This document shows, piece by piece, positions 22,049 to 33,784 of a stretch of 64,000 nt of DNA (the stretch's first letter is position 1; every line of letters begins with the position of its first letter). The notes below the pieces were generated by a model, which saw nothing but the letters and a program-made list of their open reading frames with translations, made no database searches and was not told the origin of the DNA. The position numbers were made by a program, and so were the translations under genes. The DNA is taken from positions 49,843,169-49,907,168 of the forward strand of contig OX485806.1 of assembly GCA_950295325.1 (NCBI GenBank), in the 5' to 3' direction. This stretch comes from Polytrichum commune (Eukaryota; Streptophyta; Polytrichopsida; Polytrichales; Polytrichaceae).

Positions 22049-25000
22049 AGGATGTGGTTTCTAAGCAACATGGTTGTTGTAAGTGTACACCTCATAGTGG
22101 TGTCACAAATGATGAACGGTCCTTGCTTTTGTAAGAAAGGTATTTATTGTTGAATGAAAATGAGAAATCCAAAAATAATGTGTCAGAAGGTGTTGTCCCA
22201 TGTTATTATGAGCTAAGAGGTTTTCTTGACTATTGTTATGTTGATGTAAAATTTTGTTAGTGTGAGACATTTTTACAACAATATAGCACGTTTTTGAAGT
22301 TTGTGGCATATTTGCAAGCAAACTTGAATGATGGCCCAAATATTCTAAAGGCAACAAATCTAGCCATTTGTTGCCAATATTAGCTCCTTCCATTCTCACT
22401 TGTTTTTAAAATTGGACCATGTGATGGCACACTTTCAAAAGTGAGTGGTGCTAATTCTAGTAGATATTGTAGGGGATAGTGTTCCTCACCATCACATAAA
22501 TGGAAAATATTCATCTTAATAAATCATCACTAAGATCAATAGAATTGCTAATTTCTTCAACACTATGGCAAATACTTGAATTAATAGAAGTTGCTAAAGC
22601 CTTTCCAATCAAGTTTTAGGGTGCATTGTTTTTTGACATCCCATAATTGTGCTTAGTCCACAAGATATTCTTTCTACAACAAAACCATGAATTGGGAATA
22701 AGTGTCATTTTCTTCACAATTAAGTAGACCAACAAAATCAAATGAAAATTCTCATCTTCCATTGCCCATAATCTTGTTTTAATGGGTGTAGTTTAACACA
22801 TGAAGTAAACAAAAACTCCTTAAATCCCCCAAAACACAAAAATATTTACGTAATAATTTTCTCCTAATAATCTTTCAATCAATGCACAACATACGAGCAA
22901 AAATTTTGATTTTATACAGGCACATGCATGCAAACAAATAACACATATGTGTATTTTTTTTGCCAATCACTTTTGCAACTAGTTCATGTGGTGTGTTTGC
23001 CATCCATGGTTTTCAAATCAAGGTGACAAAGCTTCTCCAAAACAATCGTGGATAGGTTGCATAACATGGGTGGGAAATGGTGGACACAGGATGAACCCAA
23101 TTACATACACCAATGCAACCATATGCACATGTCCATATGTCTTTGATGTTTTTGTGTCCCATCATATGTATGTAAGCCCATGCCCATGGTCATTTGTCCA
23201 GATGACTGTCCACAACACCATCATGGAGTGTTTTTATTTTCCTTTTTATTTAGATAACTAGAACTCCCCCATATTCCATGCCATGTTTTCTTTCTAACAC
23301 TTGAAATTTGATTCATATATATTGGTAAAACAACCAAATCTATCACAAACTTTGCATGCCATTGATTACAAAACACATTATCATTATCCCATGTAATTTT
23401 TGTGAATATGATGCAAGTACCCTACATGGGGCTTATAATGGTATGTTGTTTGCAAAACAATGTGGTTCTTGATGCTAATATGTCTACAAATGGATTTTAT
23501 ACTAGATATATTGTAAGCATGTTGTTTATATCCTACATTTTAATTTGTGTAGAATATATATTTTCATATCTATTGACGTAGACTGAACGTTGTTACAAAT
23601 GTTTCCATTCATGCTTTCCATTGTTAAAAATGTCATTTGGTGGCCTATGAAGCATATTGATGAGGCAAACTGATTAGGTTTTTTGGGTCTAGTGAAAGAA
23701 ATTTTTTATCTTGGAGCGGGCCAAGACTTTCTTTCCCATCCATTATGTCTTGAAGAAAGTCTCGGCCCACTCCAAGATGCAAGAACACATGCACACATAG
23801 TATTAGTTGGTCATCTTCAATGAATGAACTCAAGTGATGACAAAGGGTTACCTCAGACAACACATTATACACATTTGAACACATGATTTGTGATTTTTGA
23901 GCTTGACCATGTAAAAAAAGTATCATTTTCTAATTATTTGGTTATTAAGTTATTGTTTTTGTACATCATTGTATGCAAACTTACAGCAGTGTACAATCAC
24001 CTCCACCAATGCATGTGTTTCCATATACTAGTGTGACATTGCTATTGCCATGAGGCATGAACAATGATGTATATATATGCATCAAACAAAGTCTTGATGT
24101 CCTTTAAGTTTTGTATGTTCCAAGGTTGAATGACATCCAAAAAGAGATGTAACCTTTGGAACCAAGAGACCTTCAGAAAAATTTGCAATAAAAAAATCCA
24201 TTAGATGTACAAAGACCAAAGAAAAAAAGGGTGTTTAAAGCCCAAACAACGTGCATATGAAGATTACACAATTAAGGATAAACCTTTTTTGTGAAACATA
24301 CATTGATGGAAATACCTATTGCACTTAGAATACAAGTAATATTGCATATAGGATACAAAAAAAGGTAATTCAACATTTTCAAAAACGCAAAGGTTGTGAT
24401 TAGCATTGGGTTATTGATTGCTCCATTATTCAACAAAATTGCGATTGATATATTATCAACAACAAAACAAAATCATTTTTGGGAATACTAAACCTTCACA
24501 CATCCTTGGGCACAACAAGTGGATGATATAGGAATAAGGTGGAGTAATACAAACTTTTGTATGAGTGGGAATTAAAGGCACATCAATTTCATCAATGTGT
24601 GTATCACTAATAAGAGGGATTCAAGGTTGATTTGATATTACAATATATTTATTAGTATAGGTTTGATCAATTTGTATTGTGGAATCCATCATCCCTCCAC
24701 TCCATCAATGATTCCTCAAATTCTTGAGTTCCACCCATTGCCTTGTAATTTTCCATTTTCTTAGCTAGATAGAACCCTAAAGGGCAATCTAAAACCAAAC
24801 ATAGTCATGAAAAAAACTAAATTGCCAAGTTCAAAATCGGGGGGAGGTTTATGTACATAATGTTATTGACAAACCGTGCAAACAAAAATGTAAGAACAAA
24901 CAAAATGAAAAAAAAAAACATAGGTTTAATATGAACATACACGTGCACAATACAAACATAAATAGGATTGAAATTCAAATACAATCGAATGCATCAAATA

Positions 25001-25847
25001 AACATTCAAAATTTCAAACTAGTTTGATTCAAACAATACAAGTACATGTACAAAAACATGTTTGATCCCAATGTCTCCAAATTTTAGCAAGTGACATGTT
25101 TGTTTTTGGGGAGAAAAGGGGGTTTATGGAAATTAATGGATTGAATGTTTTGTCCCAATGTAATTTTGCCATTCTTTAAGAATACATGACTGCCTAATAA
25201 CTTTGGCATCCTAATTGATGTTCCTCGACTCAATCTCAAATATCAAAAACTTCAAATTCACACAAAATTGCCTCCTTCATTTGCCATACAAATTGTATAA
25301 GGCATTCTATCATGAAGGCAATAAAAACAACCATTCCTACACATAATGCCATGTTTGATGGATAGTTCAAAAGATATGTTGAGATTAAGTCCCACAAAAG
25401 AAGGATGTGAGCAAATCCACTTTGACACTAAAGGAATTGAAGCCATTGTAGTAGATATGGAATTGCACCATTTTAGCCACCAGACCTTATATACAACTTC
25501 CACCAAAAAACTCAAAAAAATTGAAGTTTTTCTAAAGTTTTTCTAAGTTTTATATCAAAGCTCCAATGTCTTTAATATTCAATTTTTACAAACCACAAAA
25601 CTCAACAAAAAGAACCAAAATAATTTGAACAATTTTTATTTAGAAATTTTTTTACGTGTGTTGAGCCCACAGAAAATAATACACTAAATATGATATTTAC
25701 TGTCACCAATACCAAATGTTAATCCAACATTAGTTGGCATTATTTGTAAAGTTTTTGGGGTATTATATATTTATAGTGTTGCAATTATAATCATTTACCA
25801 AATGTATTTTCATCCAAATTTTAATTGTTCATGATACTATTTTATCA
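22049..25847. other. AT-rich DNA without a recognisable gene
   Basis: About 3.8 kb with only short open frames and no recognisable domain. The only discrete structure is the hairpin at 23708-23778. Confidence 0.4.
23708..23778. ncRNA. miRNA-precursor-like hairpin (candidate)
   Basis: Two 26-base arms, 23708-23733 (ATCTTGGAGCGGGCCAAGAC...) and 23753-23778, are reverse complements except for two positions, with a 19-base loop. The arms are GC-rich in an AT-rich setting. Arm and loop sizes suit a plant small-RNA precursor, but a degenerate MITE or other fold-back would look the same. Confidence 0.35.
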
Positions 25848-25852
25848 CAAGT

Positions 25853-26779
25853 TGTCGCAACCATTGCTAGACTCCTTAACAATCTCGCCAATTTTCATTT
25901 CTAGCAAAGGTTACGAGCGCTAACCTTTTCGCATTCCGCCATGCCAATGGTTAGCTCGTTCTACCTCAAACCTTATAGTTCATAGGAGGGGAACCAACCC
26001 TCCTACTTTATTTTTGGGACTCACCCCTTCATCGGTAACCAATCACTAGATGTGGACTTACATCCATGGAAGTCTAATCTTATGTTGATCATCGCATTGC
26101 CGGAACAACACTACAACAACCCGAACCATATTAGGCAACTATGGCCTCACAATGGGCCAAAGCCCATGGAGACCGTTCGGCCTCGGGTGGGTGAGGCCAC
26201 ACCACCTCACTCATATAAGCCTCTAGCACTCTACACGGGGCCCCTATCCCACCGCCAAGAGACCTTTTGTCTCTCTACCAAGAGTTGGGGCCAAGTAGAC
26301 ATTTTCCTTTAGCCGTTGGGCCTAGAAACCCTCAGTTGCTTCAAACCATCATGACTTCCTTGCATGATATTTGATGCAATAAAAAACCACTCCATCGTCA
26401 TCTACGCTTCACGTAGATGCCGATGGACTCCACATTTGCCGCATTCAGGCAAATATTAAGGAAGTTATGCCTGTTCAAACCTTGGCAGTCCCGGGAATCA
26501 TTCCCAGGCAAATTGTCATAACTCCTAGCTCACACCTCCGATTGAGGTGTTCTTGAGCATTATGGAATCCTCATGCCATAGGCTACGCATAGCTAATGGC
26601 TTTACCCTTGGTTCTCCTAGTCTCCGTGGGTGGGAGGCGTTCCCAATGTCCGGGACCCTCGCCCATACTAAGATCACTTGGGCCCTCTCACCAACGGTGC
26701 CACAAGTCCCAGGTGTCACTCCGGGGTCCCCCTTGTGCCCATTGCGTTTCGGGCACTCCTCATGGAGAGGTGTGCAACA
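25853..26779 (-). mobile_element. 3' LTR of element B (LTR family 1)
   Basis: TGTCGCAACC...GTGTGCAACA in the plus direction. The duplication expected for a solo LTR is absent (CAAGT on the left, CTCAC on the right). On the minus strand the bases just before the LTR are the purine-rich GGTGGGGGTGAG, as expected of a polypurine tract. This fixes the coding orientation of family 1 as minus for the copies written this way round. Confidence 0.7.
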
Positions 26780-27699
26780 CTCACCCCCACCAAACAGAAT
26801 CGATGCCCTCATCGACTATACTCGTAGTCGGCACACCAATTCTCAAGTTGCCATCCTCTATGGTGTGACATTGTGTTTACCTTAGGGCACGACCCCACAA
26901 TGCATCTTCAAATTTGGCATAGTCCCAAAGGTGTGGTTCCTAGCTAGTCTGTTAGCGACCTTGGATGTCTTCTCCAAGGCCCTAACCTACAGTAGACTCA
27001 CCTACTTTGGGACTCACTTGGGTTGCCCCTCCTTTGGGGCCTCCCTTGTTAGGCTCTACTAGCTCAACATGACACATCTAGGCGAAACCTCAATGCTTCC
27101 ACTAAGTTGTCTCGGTTGCAACTTTGAGATGGCTTTCCATTGTTAAGCCACGCCTCGATCGCACGGGGGTGATGCCAAGTCCCGCCCGACTCGGTTCCCA
27201 CTTTGTTTTTTCGAGACATAGGTGCATGACTCCCATGCGCCAACTTTCGTTCGCTCGCGGCTAGCACTCTCATGAGCACGAGCCATCACCTTGCCCCCGC
27301 CTGGACAAACCCACGACTAAGAGGTTTCTTGGTTTTATTCAAGGCCCCTCCAAGCCATGGCCCCCAATTACTCGGCTTACCCAACCTAGTTTGGCATGTC
27401 TATTCCCCTTCTTCCACCAACCAAACACTAGTACGAGACTAGGACATCATCCCATACTTTTCTCTTTGCATCACTAAAGTTGAACTTTATTGCCTTAAGC
27501 CAAAGAAGAAGTACATGTTGTGGACGCCATTGTCTCGAAGCTAAGTGTGCTATCATTGTCTCTCCCCCACAAAGGAGATTGATGTCCTCATCAATGCCTA
27601 AGCTTCTTTTTATTGGAACCTTTAGCCCTAGTTTCTTCAAAGTGCTTCACCAATTCCTTGGCGTTCATCATGTCTCTTGCCGCTACCCAAACGGTTTCT
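26780..27699 (-). other. 3' untranslated region and polypurine tract of element B
   Basis: Lies between the chromodomain remains and the LTR. A GATGAGG(A/G)CATC motif followed by a G-rich run occurs twice, near 26,810 and 27,585, hinting at an internal duplication. No intact frame. Confidence 0.4.
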
Positions 27700-28548
27700 T
27701 TCTCATAGTATCTTCACAATTTCACCAAATAGTCATTTGTAATTTTTATTTACTTTTCACTTGGGCTTCCTACACTTGAGGATGCCCTCTTACCTCATGT
27801 TCCAAATGACCCCCACAAGGCCAGGAAGTGGCCTAATCACTTGCTTGTGATCGGGCCACAAGGTGTCTTCCTTAAATGGTTTTAATAATGAGACATGAAA
27901 TGTCGGATGCACTTTGATCTCGGGAGGTAATTCTAACTTATATATATCCTTGAATACTTGTTCCAAAATTGGAAATGGAGCTCCAATTTAGGACATGAAC
28001 TCTGCAGTAAGGCCTTTCCCAAGGTGAAGTTGTCCACATTCAACAACACCTTTTTGGCCCACCTCATAGTCCACTTCGCGTCTTCCGGCATTGACTTGCA
28101 CTTCATAGCATCTTCAAGCTTTCTCCACCAACAACTTGGTCATGTCCAAGACTTGTTTTTGTTCCTTGGCCAAGTCCTCACCATCTTGGTTGAACTCTAG
28201 TGTTGAATGTGCCCCCTCGAGAGCTAGGTTAATAGGTTGGAGTGCATCCACTCCATAAGCCACCACGAATAACCACCCTTTGGTAGCCAAATGCGTGGCT
28301 ACATTACAATTACACTCTGCTCAACCCACATAGTCCGCCCAATCTCGTTGGTCCGCCCCCACCAAGTTCCTCAAGTATTGCTTCAAGACTTCCTTCACAT
28401 GTTTTTTTCCCCCATCCATTTGGGAATGTAGGCTGGCTTAACCTTAATTTCATTCCCACCTCCTTAGAGAAGTGCATTGAGAATGCACCTGTGAACTTTG
28501 GATCTTGATCCGACACAATCACTATTGGCAACCCGTGGTGCCTCAACC
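27700..28548 (-). pseudogene. Element B integrase C-terminal half and chromodomain remnant
   Basis: On the minus strand: RHHGLPIVIVSDQDPKFTG, which holds the second catalytic Asp of the DDE integrase, then a decayed region where the Glu-bearing motif should be. Further down are KLELPPEIKVHPTFHVSLLK, the conserved integrase C-terminal block, and EGILKCRKPK, matching the start of a chromodomain. Several stops interrupt it. The N-terminal half lies at 29522-29990 on the far side of a solo LTR. Confidence 0.75.
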
Positions 28549-29521
28549 TGTCGCAACCCTTGCTAGGTCCCTTAATAATCTTGCCAATTTTCAATTCTAG
28601 CAAAGGTTACGAGTCGCTAACCCTTCGCATTCCGCCATGCTAATGGATAGCTCCTCTTACCCCGGACCAATAGTTCATAGGAGGGAACCAACCCTCCTAC
28701 TTTGCTTTCGGGACTCACCCCTTAATCGGTAACCCATTTCCCCAATGTGGACTTCCATCCATGGAAGTCCAATCCTATGTTGATCATCGCGTTGCCGGAG
28801 CAACACTACAACAACCCGAACCATACTAGGCAACTATGGCCTCACAATGGGCCAATGCCCATGGAGGCCGTGCCGTTCGGCCTCGGGTGGGTGAGGCCAC
28901 ACCACCTCACCCATATAAGCCTCGAGGACTCTACACGGAGCCCCTACCCCACCGCCAACCAACCTCTTGTCTCTCTACCAAGAGTTGGGGCCAAGTGGAC
29001 ATTTTCCCTTAGCTGCTGGGCCTAGAACCCCCCAGCAGCTTCAGACCATCATAACTTCCTTGTATGATGTCTGATCATAACAACCAACCACTCCATCCTC
29101 ATCTACGCTTCACGTAGATGCCGATGGACTCCTCACTTGCCCCATTCGGGCAAGTCTTGAGGAAGTTATGCCTGTTTGAACCTTGGCAGTCCCGGGAATC
29201 ACTTCCACGCACTGCTGTACCAGGGCGCTGTCCCGGGACAGCACCCCACTCAAATGGCCATAACTCCTAGCTCACACCTCCGATTGAGGTGATCTTGAGC
29301 ATTCTAGAATCACCACGCCATGAGCTACGCATAGCTCATGGCCTCACCCTCATGCCTCCTAGTCTTTGTGGGTGGGAGGCGTTCCCAACGCCCGGGGCCC
29401 TCACCCACACTAGGATCACTTGGGCCCTCTCACCAACGGCGCCACAAGTCCCGGGTGTCACTCCGGGGTCCCCCTTGTGCCCATGGTGTTTCGGCCACTC
29501 CTCATGGAGAGGTGCGCGACA
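28549..29521 (-). mobile_element. Solo LTR, family 1, inserted in element B integrase
   Basis: 973 bp with TGTCGCAACC and GTGCGCGACA ends. Flanks are CAACC (28544-28548) and AAACC (29522-29526), a 5-bp duplication with one mismatch. The integrase sequence continues on both sides. The LTR belongs to the same family as element B's own 3' LTR and has the same orientation. Confidence 0.9.
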
Positions 29522-30000
29522 AAACCATTCTTTGATAAAAGGCTATGTTGTCTCCAACGTAGTCCCGGTTCCCACAATCGGCACCATGTGTGCCCACTTG
29601 GCAAACCGTTCTATCATCAACAAAATGGCATCATACCCATGTGAGTCCGGTAAACTTGTGATCAAATCCATGCACATACTATGTCATGGCCCCGGCGGGA
29701 TAAGCAACGGTTGCAAGAAACCGCCTTGCTTTTGGTAAGAGGCTCGATTCAATTGGCACTTCATCCACGCCTTCACAAAGTAGGTTATATCCTTCTTTAT
29801 GCACCGCCAATGGTACCTCCATGACACCATTCTATGGCGGTTCTTTCTTTCTAGGACTATTACATTCCTTATTCAAAACTGATAGCCTCGACTTGCCTTG
29901 TGGCACATACGCCCAACTTTGCTTACACTTGAACAATCCGTCCACCAACTTAACCTCTTTGAGCACCTTGCTCTTGCGAAGCTCACCTAAAAGCATTTGT
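29522..30000 (-). pseudogene. Element B integrase, N-terminal half
   Basis: Minus strand, several stops. Contains a zinc-binding-region remnant, then the first catalytic Asp in a MDLITSLPDSHGYDAILLMI-like stretch and RFAKWAHMVPIVGTGTT, as in Ty3/gypsy integrases. It is cut at 29522 by the solo LTR and continues at 28548. Confidence 0.7.
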
Positions 30001-30012
30001 ACTTCGGGGTAG

Positions 30013-30330
30013 TTAATGTATCCCTCCCGTATCTTGCATCATAAGTTTCCTTTGCCGGCACACATTTGCCACAAGGTTTGGATGGTTCTCATTTGCTTGG
30101 AATTTTTCCCGTCTACTTAGCGCATCCGGCACCACATTTCCATGGTCCGGTTTGTGGATCAAATCCACCTTCATAAGCGCCAAATTACCATGCCACTGCA
30201 ATGACTTGGCGCTCACTTGCGCTTGTATGTCAATATACTTTTATGACACATTGTCCGTGTAGACCTTTGTTATGTGCAACCCCAAATACTGTCGCCACAT
30301 CTTCAAGCAATGCACTACAACAAAGAAGTT
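30013..30330 (-). pseudogene. Element B RNase H C-terminal region
   Basis: Contains HKPDHGNVVPDALSRRE on the minus strand, the block that closes gypsy RNase H domains (consensus VADALSR). Preceded by VYTDN, the start of the last RNase H strand region. Stops are present between the blocks. Confidence 0.7.
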
Positions 30331-31014
30331 CGTTATCATGAGTTGGTTGTCTTCTTTGACAACCATCGAGCTTCATGCTCCTATATGCAATGGCCATCCA
30401 TCTTACATCAACAATCCGCCATTGGCAACGTCATTCACCTCCGTATACACCTCAAAAACTTTCTCGAACTCTACAAACTTGAGCACAGGCGGCGAAGAGA
30501 ACTTGGTCTTAAGCTCCCCTAAGACTTGGTGACAAACATCATTCCACTCTTCGGATAGCCATTCCTTTCACAAGTCGGACAAGGTCGGATAACCATTGAG
30601 CTTTATGCCCCTATATGCAATGGCCATTCGTCTTGCATCAACATCCGCCAATGGTAAAGTCATTCTCCCCTGTATGCACCTCAAAAGGTTTGTCAACCAC
30701 GAACTTAAGCACGGGCAACAAAGAGAACTTGCTCTTAAGCTCCTCAAACACTTGGTGGCAAGGCTCATCCCACTCTTAGGATAGCCATTTCTTGCACAAG
30801 CTGGACAAGGTTCGACAACCATCGAGCTTAATGCTCTCATATGCAATGATCATCCATCTTGGATCAACATCCGCAAATGGTAAAATCCCTCGCCTCCATG
30901 TGCACCTCAAAGTGTTTGTCAAAACCCGGGAACTTGACCACATATTGTGAAGAGAACTTGCTCTTAAGCTCCCCAAAAGCTTGATGACAAGGCTCATCCC
31001 TCTTTTGGGATAGT
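30331..31014 (-). repeat. Triplicated RNase H segment, period about 228 bp
   Basis: AACCAT(C/T)GAG recurs at 30361, 30591 and 30817. The block TCATCCCACTCTT.GGATAGCCA recurs near 30540, 30765 and 30995. On the minus strand each copy encodes a degraded form of the RNase H start (…FEVHT…DFTIGG…), so the polyprotein passes the same domain edge three times. Confidence 0.85.
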
Positions 31015-31400
31015 CATTTTTCTTTAACAAATTGAGGATGGTCCTAGGAACCTTAGAAAAATCTCTAATGAAGTGGTGGTAATAGTTGGCTAGGCCAACC
31101 AATGACCTAAGCCTTTTTGAGTCAAGGGCCAATTCTCCTCTTGGATTGCCTTGACATTCTTCATGTTCGTTCACCAACTTTATTTGTCACCACATACCTC
31201 AAGAACTTAATCTCTTGTTGAGTAAAGTTGCTTTCCACTCCTTGGCGGTAACATTTTGAGCAACACATTGGTGAATACATCTTTGTATCTCACCAACATC
31301 CCACAAATGTGATTTGGGGGATATCCATCTTTCCTAGCCTCCCCATGAGTTTGTTGGAGTTGCTCCAATTGAACCACGACCATTATGTTTTCTATTTTTC
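31015..31400 (-). pseudogene. Element B reverse transcriptase C-terminal fragment
   Basis: Contains RLRSLVGLANYYHHFIRDFS on the minus strand, the conserved RT thumb/connection block of Ty3/gypsy elements, followed by LNLLKKN. Upstream sequence loses similarity near 31,400, where integrase of the neighbouring element begins. Confidence 0.75.
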
Positions 31401-31422
31401 ATTTGGTCCATAAAGACCAAAT

Positions 31423-31910
31423 TCAACTTGGGTCCTCAAAAATACTGAGAAACTCCCTCCCTTGGCCCTTTAATACTTCGGTTGGTGCTCCAAAATGTGC
31501 CAACACACAATCCAAAAAGGCGGCCGCGGCCAACTTTGCAGAGTTTTGGGTTATAGCAACAAGCTCAATCCACTTGCTAAAATGCTCCACCATCACCAAC
31601 ACATACTTTACTTCACGTGGTGTGATAACCAATGGTCCTGCAAAGTCCAGCGACCAACGGTAGTCCAATCCCATAATAGGTAAGGGTTGTAACTAAGGTA
31701 ACAAGGTGTTAAAGCTAGACCTGACCCTGTCACAAATTTCACACCTCTTGACATAAGCAATCACGTACTGATATATGCCAGTCCACCAATATTGGCCACG
31801 TAGCATCGAATGTGTCCTGCGTATGCCAAAATGGCCAAGTTCCTTGTGCACTTGTCGCACCAAGGAGGCCTTCTGATCCGGTTTAGGGACAATACGCCTT
31901 GTCCCATTTG
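31423..31910 (-). pseudogene. Element C integrase (truncated)
   Basis: Minus strand: the HHCC zinc-binding module (HKELGH ... CEIC) near 31850-31730, then SLDFAGPL with the first catalytic Asp and YVLVMVEHFSKWIELV. The second Asp block reads LKGQGREF where an acidic residue is expected before QGREF, so that catalytic position appears lost. The frame ends at about 31,423 before the Glu motif, at the junction with element B. Confidence 0.8.
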
Positions 31911-31917
31911 ACCATAA

Positions 31918-32450
31918 TTAAAATAACAAACCGTTTTCCCAATGGAACCTTGTTATTCGATGTCCAATCCTATTCCTTTCCATTGCCGACGTAGACAAAA
32001 GAAAGGTCGCTTGCTGAAGCTTATGCAATACGGGAATAACCTCCCATATATCCGCAATAGCTTGAGGTCGATTAGTCTCATCATCCGAGCCTTGTATCGG
32101 AACCTCAATAGCCGCACCAGAAAATAAAGTGAGGTAATCAACCGCGTGCCAACCTGGAACCGCCTCTCGATCACAATTTCCATGCCACCTAGCCCTGGTC
32201 AAGTCATCATCCAAACGACCTGGATTGCGTGAGAGTCCATCTGCATCCAATTTGGTAATCCTAGCACGGTGCACCACCTCAAAGTCATACTCCTGGAGCA
32301 ACAAAGCCCACCTAGCGAACTTGCTTGTAAGCTTATCCGACTTCATGAGCCACCGTAATGGCCAATGGTCAGTTACCAAAGTAAAGCGCTGACCATAAAG
32401 ATATGGCCGAAAATGGGCAATAGCCCACGCCGCCGCCAATGTTTCTACTT
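31918..32450 (-). pseudogene. Element C RNase H
   Basis: Long open minus-strand frame with AAAWAIAHFRPYLYGQRF, TDHWPLRWLMKSDK, ARWALLLQEYDFEVVHRA and LDADGLSRNP, in the order seen in Ty3/gypsy RNase H. The first catalytic strand lies upstream of the frame and is damaged. It continues toward the integrase zinc region at 31,900. Confidence 0.85.
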
Positions 32451-32759
32451 CGTAGGACGAATAATTGGCCTTCGTCGTGTTATTGCTTCGCGAAGCGTAA
32501 GCAACAACATACTCCTAACCAAAATCAACTTTCTGAGTGAGAACTACTCCCAAACCCAATGAACTCCAGTCCGTCTACAACTGGAAGGATTTGGAGACAT
32601 CCGGACGTCAAAGAACTAGAGCCACACCTAGGTTCTGCTTCAATGTCTTAAATGTTTGTTGTTGCTCACAACCCCAGGTCCAAGTTTGGTCCTTGCTCGT
32701 CAGAATGGTGAGATGCTTGGGGATCAAGCTAAAGTTTTTGACGAATTAACTATAGTAAT

Positions 32760-33620
32760 TCACCAAGCCCAAGAAAACACGAAGTCTCGGCACATCAACC
32801 GGTGCCAGAATCTTTTGCAAGGCGTTCACCTTAGCTTACTATACTCCGAGACCTCCAAGAATAATCATATAACCTAGTTATGCTAGTCAGTCATGGAAAA
32901 ACTTGTACTTGCCATGGTGCAAACGCAATCCCCACCGCTGCAACTGCTAAAAAACGGCTTGCAGATGCCTTACATGCTCATGTGATGTCTTGTTGAAAAT
33001 GATCACATCATCAATGTAACACCGAGCAAAGGGCAAGCAAGAGAGAACTTGGTCCATCACTCTCTAAAACTCAGCATGTGCATTCTTGAGGCGAAATGGA
33101 AGAAACTTCCAATGATACAGTTGATCATTCCCATCATGATCAACTCCCCAGAATACGGTTTTCACTCGATCTCCCGCAATGGGAGCTAGTGATAGCCGGA
33201 TCTCAAGTTAGGGTGTTGAAGACCCGAGAAAATCTGATGGCATTGAACAATTCCTGCAGGATTGGCATGGGATACCGATCTGACTTAGTCTTCTGATTAA
33301 CTAGACGGTAATTCCCGCGCATCCATTTTTCCGTCCAATTGCCAAAGATACCCTTCTTCAATGGCATAACCGTAGCACAAGAATACTCCCCGTTTAAAAG
33401 TTTGATTAGCTTTGCTGCCAAAAGCTTTTGGCACCTAGCCTGAACGCCAATCCACTCGGAAACACTGAGCCTATAAGGTCTCCGAAAAATGGGATGGTCG
33501 TCCTGCAACTGAATGTAGATGGGTTTCCCTTTATAACCTTCAAGATCCTGAAGGCTAAAGCAAAACACCTATAGTACGAGCAAATAAACGCTCGTACTTT
33601 CCATGCCTCATCTCCAGTGA
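32760..33620 (-). pseudogene. Element C reverse transcriptase
   Basis: Minus strand. Palm/fingers blocks are seen as PIFRRPYRLSVSEW, AKLIKLLNGEYSCATVMPLKK and GNYRLVNQKTKSDRYPMP. The catalytic motif YIDD is encoded at 33008-33019, followed by FNKTSHEH. Several stops and shifts separate the blocks. Confidence 0.85.
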
Positions 33621-33784
33621 AATGAGGGCCTAATTCTAATGGTCAATCGTCAAACATTGTGGTCTCCCTCTCCACCAAAGGGGAGCCACTTGGTGCTAGC
33701 ACGGACTCTAACTGCTACTGAGAGGAGGGGGCATTAACCATGCCCCCAACCTCCATGCTAGCAATAGAGTCCGTCTCCTCTTTA

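Larger units (their letters stand above)
25853..31400 (-). mobile_element. Ty3/gypsy chromovirus, 5'-truncated, with 3' LTR (element B)
   Basis: On the minus strand the order is RT end (about 31380-31020), RNase H region (31014-30013), integrase (about 29990-29522 and 28548-28100), integrase C-terminus and chromodomain remains (about 28050-27700), untranslated tail, a G-rich tract, then an LTR at 25853-26779. A putative duplication CAAGT sits outside the LTR (25848-25852). Integrase followed by a chromodomain-like C-terminus marks the chromovirus branch. Gag, protease, most of RT and the 5' LTR are missing; the sequence joins element C near 31,400. A family 1 solo LTR has split the integrase. 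Many stops and frameshifts make it non-functional. Confidence 0.8.

Noticed and set aside
22049-25847. Protein-coding genes in the AT-rich blocks (also 4670-7865)
   Set aside because: All frames are short and of low complexity, with no domain or splice logic.
26525-26885. Open frames within LTR family 1 (also 28747-29738, 46892-47243)
   Set aside because: Recur at the same place in every LTR copy without coding constraint; they are by-products of a GC-rich LTR.
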